This document shows positions 8,121-18,442 of a DNA stretch of 64,000 bases, in pieces. The translations under genes were made by a program, and so were the position numbers. Position 1 is the first letter of the stretch. Each line of letters begins with the position of its first letter. The stretch is from Nitzschia sp. DOCU1 (lineage: Eukaryota; Bacillariophyta; Bacillariophyceae; Bacillariales; Bacillariaceae): contig OX595985.1 in the NCBI GenBank assembly GCA_951394045.1, positions 372,001-436,000 of the forward strand, written 5' to 3'. Below the pieces are notes generated by a model, which worked only from the letters and a program-made list of their open reading frames with translations, had not been told where the DNA came from and made no database searches.

Positions 8121-11100
8121 TGGTGTGGGGCAACGATTGATAAAAGTAGTTCTATAACTACTAATAACGACCCTCGAACCCCTATCAATCGTCTCCCCAA
8201 CCAAGCCATTACACTCACTGTGGATAGTGCCGCCACGGGCCACTATCTATGCATCGCCTCGGCCAGTGTGAACAATATTCGTCCAGTCACTGAGCCCATT
8301 ACCGTCTCTCTCCCCGATGGCACTCCCATTCAAGCGTCGCATGTGGGCACGTTACCCATTCCTACACTCCCCAAGGAAGCTTGCACTGCGTATTTATTCC
8401 CAGAGCTGCACAGCTACTCGTTACTCTCTGTGCCGATCCTATGCAACCATGGATGCATCGTCACGTTCACCAAATCGTCCGTCACCATCACCCGGCAGCA
8501 AGAACTCATCCTCGAGGGCACTCGCCTGCCCAATGGGCTATATCAAGTAGCCATACCGTCGTCGTTGCCTAGCATTCCCCCTGCGCCTATCTACAGTCTC
8601 AATAGTGTGTATGACAGTACTACTATTGCTGATACCATCGCTTACCTCCATGCGTGCGCCTTCAGCCCCGTCCCGTCCACATTCATTGCAGCCATTCAGA
8701 AAGGATTCTTTGCTACGTGGCCAGGGCTTACTGTCGAACATGCTCGCAAACACCTGGAAAAATCCATCGCCACAGCATTGGGCCACTTAGATCAACAACG
8801 CAAGAACATCCGTTCCACGCGTGAAATCAATCATGGAATAATTACCGACGACTTGTCGGAGCCACCAAACGAAGACAATCAAGATCGTACCCACTGCGTC
8901 TTCGCCACCATCGAAGATATCGCCTCGCCCACTGGACTGATTTTTTCGGATCAAACGGGTGCCTTCCCTCGTATCTCCATTCATGGCTCCAAGTATTTGA
9001 TGGTTGTATACGATTATGATAGCAATGCTATCCTTGTGGAACCTTTGAAATCTCGCCAAGGCTCGGAAATATTACGTGCGTTCACCAAAATTTACGATCT
9101 CCTCACGGCCCGGGGCCTCCGTCCCAAACTCCAACGATTAGATAACGAAGTCAGCAATGCCCTCAAGAATTTTCTGAAGAAACAGCAGGTGGATTATCAA
9201 TTAACACCAGCAGGAATCCATCGACGCAACGCGGCAGAACGGGCAATTCGGACATTCAAGAAACATTTTATTGCCGGACTGGCCTCGACCGATCGAGATT
9301 TCCCATTACAATTGTGGGACCAGCTCTTGGAACAAGCCCAACTCACTTTAAACCTCCTGCGACCCTCCCGCATTAATCCCAACCTCTCCGCATACGCGCA
9401 ATTGCATGGAGCATTCGACTTCAACCGCACACCGTTAGCGCCACCGGGAACGAAGGTGGTCGCCCACGTCAAGACCCAGAACCGCAACACGTGGGCAACC
9501 CATGGACTCCGAGGGTGGTATGTGGGACCAGCCCCCAACCACTATCGCTGCTACCGCATATGGATCCCGGAAACTAACGCCGAAAGAATCTGTGACACGG
9601 TCCAATTTTTTCCAACCCACGTAAAAGTGCCCAAGACCACGGCGGTCGATGCCGCCCGCAACGCTGCCAGGGACCTGATCGCCGCCCTCGGAAATCCGCA
9701 TCCCCATGCACCTTTCTTTGTCGGCGATGAAGAGCTAAACGCCATTCGCAACGTGGCAAAGATTTTTGAAGCGGCACTTCCGAGGGTGGAACCGAAGAAA
9801 TTTCCACCGGCCGCAGCCGCTGCCGCCGTCACCGAAACCAAAACAAAGTTGATTGTTGTCCCCAAACAGGAAATCCCGGACACGCCACTGGAAGTCATGT
9901 TTGAAGCGCCAGCGCCACAATATTCTTGGGAACCATTCGCCGCTCCGATCTTTGACCCTGACACAGGGAGGTCGTTGGAATATCGCGACCTCATTCGGGA
10001 TCCCAAGTACCATGCGGTGTGGACCAAATCAGCCGCTAACGAATTCGGACGCTTAGCACAGGGAGTAGGAGAGCGCGTTGAAGGCACCAATACTATTCGG
10101 TTCATATGCCGCGACGAGGTCCCCCAGGGCAAGATTCCAACCTACGGACGATTCGTATGTGAGTATCGGCCACAAAAGTCAGAACCTCATCGGACAAGAC
10201 TCACCGTGGGGGGAAATCGAATCGATTACCCGGGCGACAAGCACACACCCACCGCCGACTTGACCACGTTTAAACTGCACATCAACAGTGTACTCTCCAC
10301 ACCAGGGGCCCGCATGGCATGCTTTGACATAAAAAATTTCTACCTCGGCACGCCTCTGCCGGATCCGGAATTCATGAAACTCCATCAAAGCTTGATACCG
10401 GAGGAAATCATGAATGAGTACGGTTTGCAAAGCAAGGTCGACGACAGAGGGTTTGTATACATACGGATAGAAAAGGGAATGTACGGACTGCCCCAAGCTG
10501 GTATCCTCGCAAATCAACAACTGGAAAAACGCCTCGGTCGCCACGGATTTTACCAGAGTCGTATGACACCGGGATACTGGAAGCATACCACACGGCCTCT
10601 CAGTTTCTGTCTGGTCGTCGATGACTTTGCCGTCAAATACATCGAACGAACTGACGCCAACCACTTACTCACTCTCCTACAACGCGATTACGAAGCCGTC
10701 TCCACAGATTGGGAAGCCAAATTATTCGGGGGCATCACACTCACATGGGATTATGAAGCACGCACATGCGACCTCTCGATGCCTGGGTACGCTAGCGCCG
10801 CACTTGAAAAATTCGGGCACGCACCCCCAACCAAACCGCAACATGTGCCCCATCGATACAACGAGCCCCAGTACGGAAAGAAAGTGCAGACTGTGGAACC
10901 CCCGGACACTAGCCCACCACTCAGCAAAGAAGAAGTTACAAAGATCAGGCAGATTGTTGGCACAGCACTATTTTATGGGAGAGCTGTTGACCCCACACTT
11001 CTAATGCCACTCAGTGAATTGGCATCGCAGCAGGACAAGGCCACGGAATTGACACAGGCCGATGCCAGACAACTCTTGGATTATTGGGCAACCTACCCCG

Positions 11101-11762
11101 ATGCCTGCCTGCGCTACATTGCCAGCGACATGAAACTCGAAAATCATAGCGACGCCAGCTACCTCACTGCTCACAATGCCCGGAGCCGAGTAGGAGGTCA
11201 CTGGTACCTTGGGCGCACCTCAGATCCCACCTTCCGCAATGGTCCGGTCTTGAACATTGCCGGCATCCTACGCCTGGTAGCCTCCTCAGCGTCTGAAGCC
11301 GAAATTGGAGCTCTCTTCGTGAATATGAAGGAAGGAATCATCCTGCGCCAAACTCTCACCGACATGGGGCACCCACAGGACACTACCCGCATCGTCACGG
11401 ATAATTCCACCGCCAACGGGATTGCCAATGCCTCTATCAAACCAAACCGATCCCGAGCCATTGATATGCGCTATCATTGGATCAGGGACCGAGTCAAGGA
11501 AAATGAATTCGCCGTCGAATGGGAACCTGGGCAAACCAACTTGGCAGATTATTTCACCAAACATCACCCGCCCGCCCATCACCAGAGAATGCGATCCCAT
11601 TATTTGTACTGTCCTCAGAAACCCACGCCATTACAACATGCAATCAATCATCTCATCGACTTGCACTGCGAGGGTGTGTTGATCTTGCCGCCAGGCAGGA
11701 AAGATCGTTCCAGCGCAAGCCGAGCCAGCATTGCCGGCGCGCGCCAGCCGGCCAACGGCTAG
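8121..11762 (+). CDS. pol: Copia element 1 pol (protease, integrase, reverse transcriptase, RNase H)
   Basis: 1213 codons, in the gag frame immediately after the UGA at 8118-8120; there is no ATG at its head. Visible are the protease motif DSAATG (about 8223), an integrase core with Asp in VVYDYD, LDNE and a Glu in RNAAERAIR, and reverse transcriptase with FDIKNFYLG and a VVDD catalytic box (about 10614-10625) in place of the usual YVDD. RNase H has ASSASEAEIGAL, VTDNSTA and the terminal NLADYFTKHHP. The frame runs 86 bases into the 3' LTR before it stops. A 7-bp hairpin (AGTAGTT/AACTACT, 8145-8162) lies 24 nt downstream of the UGA and could act in readthrough. Confidence 0.9.
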   Translation, partial: WCGATIDKSSSITTNNDPRTPINRLPNQAITLTVDSAATGHYLCIASASVNNIRPVTEPITVSLPDGTPIQASHVGTLPIPTLPKEACTAYLFPELHSYSLLSVPILCNHGCIVTFTKSSVTITRQQELILEGTRLPNGLYQVAIPSSLPSIPPAPIYSLNSVYDSTTIADTIAYLHACAFSPVPSTFIAAIQKGFFATWPGLTVEHARKHLEKSIATALGHLDQQRKNIRSTREINHGIITDDLSEPPNEDNQDRTHCVFATIEDIASPTGLIFSDQTGAFPRISIHGSKYLMVVYDYDSNAILVEPLKSRQGSEILRAFTKIYDLLTARGLRPKLQRLDNEVSNALKNFLKKQQVDYQLTPAGIHRRNAAERAIRTFKKHFIAGLASTDRDFPLQLWDQLLEQAQLTLNLLRPSRINPNLSAYAQLHGAFDFNRTPLAPPGTKVVAHVKTQNRNTWATHGLRGWYVGPAPNHYRCYRIWIPETNAERICDTVQFFPTHVKVPKTTAVDAARNAARDLIAALGNPHPHAPFFVGDEELNAIRNVAKIFEAALPRVEPKKFPPAAAAAAVTETKTKLIVVPKQEIPDTPLEVMFEAPAPQYSWEPFAAPIFDPDTGRSLEYRDLIRDPKYHAVWTKSAANEFGRLAQGVGERVEGTNTIRFICRDEVPQGKIPTYGRFVCEYRPQKSEPHRTRLTVGGNRIDYPGDKHTPTADLTTFKLHINSVLSTPGARMACFDIKNFYLGTPLPDPEFMKLHQSLIPEEIMNEYGLQSKVDDRGFVYIRIEKGMYGLPQAGILANQQLEKRLGRHGFYQSRMTPGYWKHTTRPLSFCLVVDDFAVKYIERTDANHLLTLLQRDYEAVSTDWEAKLFGGITLTWDYEARTCDLSMPGYASAALEKFGHAPPTKPQHVPHRYNEPQYGKKVQTVEPPDTSPPLSKEEVTKIRQIVGTALFYGRAVDPTLLMPLSELASQQDKATELTQADARQLLDYWATYPDACLRYIASDMKLENHSDASYLTAHNARSRVGGHWYLGRTSDPTFRNGPVLNIAGILRLVASSASEAEIGALFVNMKEGIILRQTLTDMGHPQDTTRIVTDNSTANGIANASIKPNRSRAIDMRYHWIRDRVKENEFAVEWEPGQTNLADYFTKHHPPAHHQRMRSHYLYCPQKPTPLQHAINHLIDLHCEGVLILPPGRKDRSSASRASIAGARQPANG

Positions 11763-11844
11763 CTCACGGGCAATGCCGATCAGCACGCACTCGCATATCG
11801 CAATACTCATTAAATTAGATTGCTCAACTATCTCGTGATCATCA
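11677..11844 (+). repeat. 3' LTR of copia element 1
   Basis: 168 bp that I read as identical to 6651-6818, followed by target-duplication copy TATCT at 11845-11849. Its upstream polypurine tract is weak (GCGAGGGTG). Confidence 0.95.
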
Positions 11845-11973
11845 TATCTTATCTAGCGACAATGACATGGCGCCCCCCCTCCACGCTCAGGGACAAGAAC
11901 ATTTCACCAACGACTACTACTATGTATGAATATAAATGGATGAATTGACTCATTCCAGCTGTTCATCAGTAGG

Positions 11974-14900
11974 ATGCTAAAGGCTCGACATGACGACGAG
12001 GACGACCCCGTGATTTTCAGTCACATGGACGACGACGACGATGACTTGGATCAGGACGTTCAGGATGATGCAGATCAGGAAGTTAATCATCAAGTGCCCA
12101 ACAATGCCAGCTTGTCGTTGGATACGGCCACTACCTTTCGTGACGATGTTCGAAGCGAATGGATCCATGCCGTCTTTGGTTCTATGTCGTGTCCTCCTCA
12201 TGCCAAAGTGCACCGGGGCATGGGGCTCGCACAAATTGCTCCCTTTACGGCCTATCGTGTCTGTCTGACGACGCCCAGCAACAGCAGCAGCAGCCACGAC
12301 AAATTAGGAATTTCCATTTCCCGATTAGCCCTGGGGTTGTATGTACGGCACATTGAACCAGGGTCCGAAGCTTGGTGCGCCGGCATTCTAGTGCATTCGG
12401 TGTTAGTGGCGATTAATGGCATGTCGTTATTAGCCGAACCCTCCAAGCAAGCCTTGGAACGTCTGTGGCAATATGAAGGGCACGTACAACACCAAGCATG
12501 CATAAGACAACCGCTGCACATGACATTGATTCATCAAGGACAATTGTATTCCGTTGTGTTGTTAGCAAATCCACCCTATGGGATTGACTGGGCGCCCTGT
12601 GGCAACTTTGCTCTGGTCAAACGGTCCTATGCCATGGCCGAACAAGCGGGGGTTGTCAGAGGATCTTTGATTGCGGCCGTCGACGACAAGGATTTGAATG
12701 AATTGGATCATACCGTAGCAGCAGCGACGTTACGGGCTCTGACTTTGCAAGGAAAAGAAGAAATTCAAATGACGCTGTGTATACCACCCTCGGAAGCGAG
12801 ATCGGGACATTTAGAACGACTTTTAGTGGATGCCAGTAACAACAACAGCAGCAACAACAAGAACGAGTCGTCACAGCAGCAACAGAAACTTGTCGACACC
12901 AAGGTACATCGACCCCAAGCGACAGCTGCTTTGGATGGCGTCGAAGTTCGAGTGCATCCACTCTTTTGTACCAATGCCGCATCACCACCAAGAGCACTAG
13001 GCAACCCTAGTACAACATCTTCTTCTACAACGACAACATCAACGACATTTTCATCGGCGGCGACTAGTTTGTCGCAGTTAGCCTTTCGAGTGGCAGCGGG
13101 AGAATTGTTTTCCTTTGCGCCTCAAACAAGACGAAGAGGAAACTTTTATTATTTGGCACATCATCATTATCGAGAATGTCCACCCTTGGATCGACCACTC
13201 ACAGAAGTGCTGCTTCCAAGTCAAGCTTTGGCGTTTCTATTGAAATACAATCAGGCCAAGTTTGATGAACGAAATCTATTGACCGCCAGCAACAATACTG
13301 TCTATTCGTTTTTGCAAATGCAATCCTATGCACAAGCCAGACAATCTGTGGAATCCTATTTAATACAACTATTGGCATTGTTGCGCACGGACAATGACAA
13401 GGCATTCAAGTCGTTTTTATTGGAACTGGCGACTCCCTCTTGTACTATGGCTGAGGACAGTGACGACGACATTATAAATTTGGCACATTGCATGGAATTC
13501 ATGGCTCAAGCGTTGGAAGTGAGGTCCGTCAAGGAACCATTGGCCGTGGCACGACGAAAACGAGTCCAACAACAAGCAGCAGCGACTAGTTTATTGTCGT
13601 CATCGGGGCAGCAGCAGCAGCCATTGCAACCTAGTCCGATTGTCAAGCGTCAACCACGCCAAATACCCATTCGAGTCGAACGTGCTCCGGACGAACGGCT
13701 CAAAAAAGACTCGTCACCCGTGGCGGCAGCCAGTACCGCTACTGGAACCACGGCATCGGCCATGACGCTTAGTACCATTTCCTCGGGAGTTTCCGCATTG
13801 GCGGCATCGCGTCATTATGAACCAAACAAGATGGGGGGACGGAAGACATTCTTTGGCTTGTTCAAACGACGCAAAGCCAAAAAGAACACAAAACTAGTAC
13901 TGGAACATGAAACGAACAGGGGGGGCGGTGCTATTACGAAATCTCCAGAAGCGGCACCCTCGAGTACGCTTACAGCTACCACTAGTGCTACCAATGGACA
14001 TGCTGCTGCTGCTTCTACTCCCTTGGCGAAATCGTCGGCATCTACCATGATTGGTCCATCCCGACCACGACAACGACACAAGAAGAATAGTGAGTTTCCA
14101 CGCAAGGATGTCTTGTTTGCCAATACATTACGCTTTTTGGAAGAACTCGAGGCGGTATGTTTGGATATTGAAAAGTCCTTGTTGCGAAGTTTTTCTCAAA
14201 AAGTCACAGCTTGGGCCTTGCAACCTTGGTCGGCCAGCAAGGAAACCGAATTGGCTCAAGTCACGAGCGTTTTGAGAGAACGGCTTGCACAATATTCCAT
14301 TTTGCCGTTATTGAACCCGATTGATGCCGGTACGCTAACGGCAGTGGATGCCCAGGGGTCGTATATTTTGCCCAGTGCCCACTTTCCATTACTTTTAACA
14401 TTTGATTGTCAAGTCGACGACGATGAATTCGACAACGAAGAAGAAGAAGACGCGCTTGCTGAGAACGCCACCAGAAAGGGTGCTGGGGCTGTGTTTGGGA
14501 AGGAGAAATTGTATCGTACCAAGGTGGAATTGATTGGACTCGAGCAGCGGCATCAGCAGACATTGAATAGTACAGACGAGACGGCGGGTTGGACGTTTTC
14601 GGTGCATGGATCCGTGGGTGGGATCGTCATGGAATCGGGACCAAGGTACGACAGTTTACGCATTCAATGTTGTTCTTTCAAATCGTGCTCGGCTAACCCC
14701 GGACTTGTTTGTAGTATCGCCACGAATCGAAGCTCGGACCGCCATGTTTGGGACCAAGGAAACATCTTGTCGTTTGACAGTCGATCGTCGTGGGGGGCAC
14801 CAGCCACTTTGTCTCTTTTGCTTACGCAATCGAACGACAAGATTATTGGTTCGGATGAAACGGGAAAATTGCAGTACGACAAGGAGATCGGATATGGCTT

Positions 14901-16098
14901 TGTCGACTTGGCGGGGTTGTGGCAAACAACAGCGGGGGGCGAGAAGGCTATTCAATCGTATACTCTACAAGTATGGTCCTTTCAAGATGAGTTTGACGAA
15001 CATGGGGACTTGCCGGGAGATGGACCAGCGCCGGCAGTGGAGGAAATCCAAATCCAAATCAAGGTGACGCTTCAAATCATTCCCTTGACTGGTGGCGGCG
15101 GCGGTCTGTGGTCGCAAAAGAGATTGCTCTTGTACAAGCACGATGATGATGTCCGACAAGAACTCTTTGCTATCGAGTTTGTCAAGTCGTGCGATGCAAT
15201 TTTGAAATCGTGCGGACTGAATCTCAAGCTGCTGACGTTTCGTTGCATTCCGGTTGGGAAACGCCGGGGTTTTATTGAATGGGTGCAGGGGTCGGTCCCT
15301 TTGAGTGAGATTTGTCAACCTTTTGCGGGGTCCATTTTGGATGCAAGTAGTAACAAGAAGGATGCACCTGTCCGAACGATGAGTAACGTCTTGACTCCCA
15401 AGGAAGAGGATCCGCTGTCATCGGTGGCAAAGGCTGGCCTGACCAAGTACGAGTCTTTGCGCCGGATCAACAAGGGCACTGCCAAGAAGTATCAGGGTGG
15501 CACAGCAACCGTTATCAATCCCATTCAGGACTATCTTCGAGCTTTTCATTTCTCTGAGAACGATCCTTACATGATCCGCAAGCGAGTCATGGAAACCTAC
15601 GTCAAGAGCTGTGCTGGATATTGCGTGATTACTTATATTTTGGGAGTGGGAGACCGTCACTTGGACAACCTGTTGCTTCATCCTACGGGTCACTTTTTTC
15701 ATTGTGACTATTCCTTTATTTTGGGCCACGACCCAAAGAAGTATCTCCCGTTACGAATCACCGAAGACATGGTCAATGGAATGGGCGGTAGAGAAAGTGA
15801 CAACTATGCCATGTTCCTGTCCTTGACTTGCGCCGCGTTTTTGACCTTTCGACGGCCAGAGAATGTTCGTCATCTCTTGTCATTTGCACGATTGATGGAA
15901 GGTTGCTGTAGCATGCCGACGGGCGGAGATTCCAGCCAAACACTAGAGTCGGCCATGATGGAAATGCGGGAGCGACTGCGGTTGGACTTATCGGACGACG
16001 AGGCAATATCGTTCATGGAGAAGCTCATCGAGGAGAGTTGTTCTTCGAGGATGTGGTTTGCAGTGGATGCCATTCACACGCTCGGGAAACGATTCTAG
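11974..16098 (+). CDS. Vps34-like phosphatidylinositol 3-kinase with PDZ-like repeats and displaced C2-like domain
   Basis: Single exon, 1374 residues. An acidic N-terminus is followed by two PDZ-like segments (about 94-180 and 195-265), a long Ser/Gln-rich linker with basic patches (about 270-690), then the kinase. The C-terminal lobe is strongly Vps34-like: GVGDRHLDNLLL catalytic loop (about 1223-1234) and FILGHDPKK activation loop, with residues after the Mg-binding Asp reading DYS instead of DFG. The N-lobe motif LPSAHFPLLLTF (about 798) and the ATP-lysine strand LLLYKHDDDVRQE (about 1049), normally about 40 residues apart, are separated by about 240 residues resembling a C2 domain. By family it makes PI3P on endosomal or autophagic membranes. 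A TATAAAT lies at 11931. Copia element 1 ends 129 bp upstream of the start codon. Confidence 0.85.
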   Translation: MLKARHDDEDDPVIFSHMDDDDDDLDQDVQDDADQEVNHQVPNNASLSLDTATTFRDDVRSEWIHAVFGSMSCPPHAKVHRGMGLAQIAPFTAYRVCLTTPSNSSSSHDKLGISISRLALGLYVRHIEPGSEAWCAGILVHSVLVAINGMSLLAEPSKQALERLWQYEGHVQHQACIRQPLHMTLIHQGQLYSVVLLANPPYGIDWAPCGNFALVKRSYAMAEQAGVVRGSLIAAVDDKDLNELDHTVAAATLRALTLQGKEEIQMTLCIPPSEARSGHLERLLVDASNNNSSNNKNESSQQQQKLVDTKVHRPQATAALDGVEVRVHPLFCTNAASPPRALGNPSTTSSSTTTTSTTFSSAATSLSQLAFRVAAGELFSFAPQTRRRGNFYYLAHHHYRECPPLDRPLTEVLLPSQALAFLLKYNQAKFDERNLLTASNNTVYSFLQMQSYAQARQSVESYLIQLLALLRTDNDKAFKSFLLELATPSCTMAEDSDDDIINLAHCMEFMAQALEVRSVKEPLAVARRKRVQQQAAATSLLSSSGQQQQPLQPSPIVKRQPRQIPIRVERAPDERLKKDSSPVAAASTATGTTASAMTLSTISSGVSALAASRHYEPNKMGGRKTFFGLFKRRKAKKNTKLVLEHETNRGGGAITKSPEAAPSSTLTATTSATNGHAAAASTPLAKSSASTMIGPSRPRQRHKKNSEFPRKDVLFANTLRFLEELEAVCLDIEKSLLRSFSQKVTAWALQPWSASKETELAQVTSVLRERLAQYSILPLLNPIDAGTLTAVDAQGSYILPSAHFPLLLTFDCQVDDDEFDNEEEEDALAENATRKGAGAVFGKEKLYRTKVELIGLEQRHQQTLNSTDETAGWTFSVHGSVGGIVMESGPRYDSLRIQCCSFKSCSANPGLVCSIATNRSSDRHVWDQGNILSFDSRSSWGAPATLSLLLTQSNDKIIGSDETGKLQYDKEIGYGFVDLAGLWQTTAGGEKAIQSYTLQVWSFQDEFDEHGDLPGDGPAPAVEEIQIQIKVTLQIIPLTGGGGGLWSQKRLLLYKHDDDVRQELFAIEFVKSCDAILKSCGLNLKLLTFRCIPVGKRRGFIEWVQGSVPLSEICQPFAGSILDASSNKKDAPVRTMSNVLTPKEEDPLSSVAKAGLTKYESLRRINKGTAKKYQGGTATVINPIQDYLRAFHFSENDPYMIRKRVMETYVKSCAGYCVITYILGVGDRHLDNLLLHPTGHFFHCDYSFILGHDPKKYLPLRITEDMVNGMGGRESDNYAMFLSLTCAAFLTFRRPENVRHLLSFARLMEGCCSMPTGGDSSQTLESAMMEMRERLRLDLSDDEAISFMEKLIEESCSSRMWFAVDAIHTLGKRF

Positions 16099-16963
16099 AA
16101 CTCTGAGTTGGGGACCGTATTTTCAGCGTGTGTTTCTGGGGAAAAGCATCGTTGTTCTGTGGGCTGCCCCAGACAGGAGACTGTGCTCTCGCTTCAATCG
16201 GATTATTGTGTAGTCAACTGGAATGCCGAAAGCTACTGAGAACCCTCCAAAATCAAACGTGCAACCATACTCGAATACGCAGCCTTTGCGGCAAACTTCT
16301 AGTGTTCCTGGCCGCCCAAAAAGAAGGGAGAAGAAAAAAGGGGAAATCCCCCGCAGGTGCGCCGAAAGCTGCCTGCTATTTGCAACTAGTACAGTACAGC
16401 ACTAAACTTCATAGCTATACTACCTAGTAATAGTACCAGCACAGCTCTCCAGACACCTGGTGTTAGTAGTAGCAGAAGTAGTAGTGGCTACTAGCTGCTG
16501 TGACGAGCTGCTAGTACTATTACTCCTAGTATACTAGTAGTACTACTCCTACTTGTGCCTACTATGAGTGCCACCGCCCACGCAGGTAGTAGGATGATGC
16601 ACTGAAGGCTTCCCAGCTTCAGGGCGGTCCTCATGGCAGTAGTTAGTAGTGCTGAAGTAGCTCAGCCGCAAGTGCTGGCTGTCTACTTTGCTATTCCGTG
16701 TCGTGGTCCGTGCTCCACGAAGGAACGTCTTTGTCCGAGCCTACCGGCAATGGATTCTTCAAAGAAGCTAAAAGTAGTGCCAGAGCAATAGAGCATTTCG
16801 TCTAATGTATTTCCAACTGGTGTCGATCTACGGAAATGTTGCTGATAGTCACTGAGGACAAAGAATGATACAAACGTGTCGGATTGGTAGCGGCGGCAGG
16901 TTCGAAATCAATAAGTCATGAAAGCAGAGGCAAGAGTCTCCCGACCGTAGCATGCTGCACTCC
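16099..16963. other. Intergenic, TAG/CTA-rich low-complexity sequence
   Basis: No gene is supported. About 16410-16570 is dense in TAG, AGT and CTA triplets on both strands (degenerate trinucleotide repeat), and every frame there is short. The rest shows nothing recognisable. The stretch lies between two convergent genes, so it holds both 3' ends. Confidence 0.6.
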
Positions 16964-17795
16964 TTATTTCTTGCCAAAGAAGCCAAACGGGTTGAATCCT
17001 TTCGTTTCATACGCATCCATTAATTTTTCGAAGTCTGCTTCTCGTTTGATCGGGTCCAAGTCTGGGTCGCCTCGAACTGTCGAGTAATTGTCGAATCCAT
17101 TTTCAAAAGCTTTGGCTAAATTGGCAATCGACTGTATAAGGGAATAGAAAGCAGCATGGGCATTGTCAGAACCATCCCGCACCTCGCATTCGACAAAAAC
17201 CAATTCGAAACAGGCATCCACCTACCTCATCCAAATTACCCAAACGAGCATGAGCACACGCCATATTGTAGTGCGCAGCCTGCAACTCAAAATCATCCAA
17301 AGACATAATCTTTTGACTTTCTGTTCCGCCAAAGGCGCCGCCAACTGGACTGGGTCCCGATATCGATTTCGTTCGCATGACGTCTGGACGGCTTCCAGGG
17401 AGTTTCATGCCTTTTTGAAAGGCTAGAATCAAAGGAGGCAAGATAGCAGATGAGAAAAGCGCGGGGGCCAATGATTAGCGGAAAAAGGGACACGGATTTG
17501 GGCCCTCCCGGCGAGAACGCCTACAGAGATGAAAACGTTCAACGACCTACTACGTACCAACCAGTGCTTCTTCGAAATTTCCCTCTTGCATCAGTCTCAG
17601 CCCCAACACTTCGGCCTCTCGGAAACTCGTTGGATCTGGCGCGTCCTCGGTGGACATCATCATTGTAGTGGACGTTGTTTCGGCTGATCGATACGTTAAT
17701 TGTGGAAACCTAGGTCTTTGGACTGTATATGATTCGCACGGTGCCAGTGCCATTGTCGCCGCCAGGAAGAGTAATGCTTGTGTCGAAAACTTCAT
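16964..17795 (-). CDS. TPR-like protein with secretory/plastid leader, three exons
   Basis: Exons on the minus strand are 17795-17558, 17422-17226 and 17131-16964, joined by two GT-AG introns of 135 and 94 bp with phases that fit, giving 200 residues. The N-terminus MKFSTQALLFLAATMALAPC is a signal peptide, and the following Arg/Ser/Thr-rich stretch resembles a diatom plastid transit region, although the usual Phe after the cleavage site is replaced by Tyr (ESYTVQRP). The body holds two TPR-like helices pairs: LGLRLMQEGNFEEALVAF and HYNMACAHARLGNLDESIANL, then a conserved GFDNYSTVRGDPDLDPIK tail. TPRs serve as protein-binding scaffolds. Plastid location is inferred from the leader; the partner is unknown. 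Confidence 0.8.
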
Positions 17796-18442
17796 TTTCC
17801 TTAACGATAGATGAGCTTATGTCGTGTGTCGGTTCCGTTGGATCCGAAGAGGTTTCGGTGTGATGTTCAATGTCTTTGAAGTCGTCGGATTCCGAACTAA
17901 CCGAAAGTGTTCCACCTCGTTTGATAACTCGAAGAGCCGCCAGTTGATCTGAAAGAAACTAAAAGACCTTGCTTGGACAAAAGGTTCTTCGTTTACTGAT
18001 GGTAGGAGTTGTGGGATGTCAATAGCAGCAATGTCGACATTTGGATCCTGATGGACTTTCCCTCCACTGCTGTCATCATGAAACGAGGTGGGGAGATATG
18101 AAGAAAGCAAAATCCAAAAGGCGCGACGCATGCGTCATCAACGTGTGGTCGGTGAAGCTCGGGATCGAATGAGTCCCGAAAGTGACGCGCGGTTTATTGG
18201 CACACATCTGCTTTCCCCGCCGTCGGCATGTCGCGTGTGTATTTAATTCCTCATGTACATAGATCTAACATATGCAAAAAATGAGCTCACATTTTTGGAA
18301 TTTCAGATGGCGACCCTTTCGCTAAAAAATCTCAGAGCGGAGTTGCATTTTCCATCAAAGAACCTTGAAAGCGAGAACGATACCATAAAACGACGAAACA
18401 ATCTGTTATCCAAACCTTTTAACATTTCATCGTGTATCGGCT
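17796..18442. other. Divergent promoter region between the TPR and BTB genes
   Basis: A 104-codon minus-strand frame (18131-17817) begins with a hydrophobic stretch (MRRAFWILLSSYLP) but has no recognised domain and ends just upstream of the TPR gene. I do not call it a gene. No other structure is seen. Confidence 0.45.

Larger units (their letters stand above)
6651..11844 (+). mobile_element. Complete Ty1/copia LTR retrotransposon (copia element 1)
   Basis: The element is 5194 bp with two 168-bp LTRs starting TG and ending CA that I see no difference between. It is flanked by a 5-bp target duplication TATCT (6646-6650 and 11845-11849). The order is 5' LTR, 13-nt self-complementary primer-binding site, gag (6912-8120), single UGA, pol (8121-11762), 3' LTR. 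Pol has the order protease, integrase, reverse transcriptase, RNase H, which is Ty1/copia. Identical LTRs and open frames indicate a recent insertion that may still be active. Confidence 0.95.
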
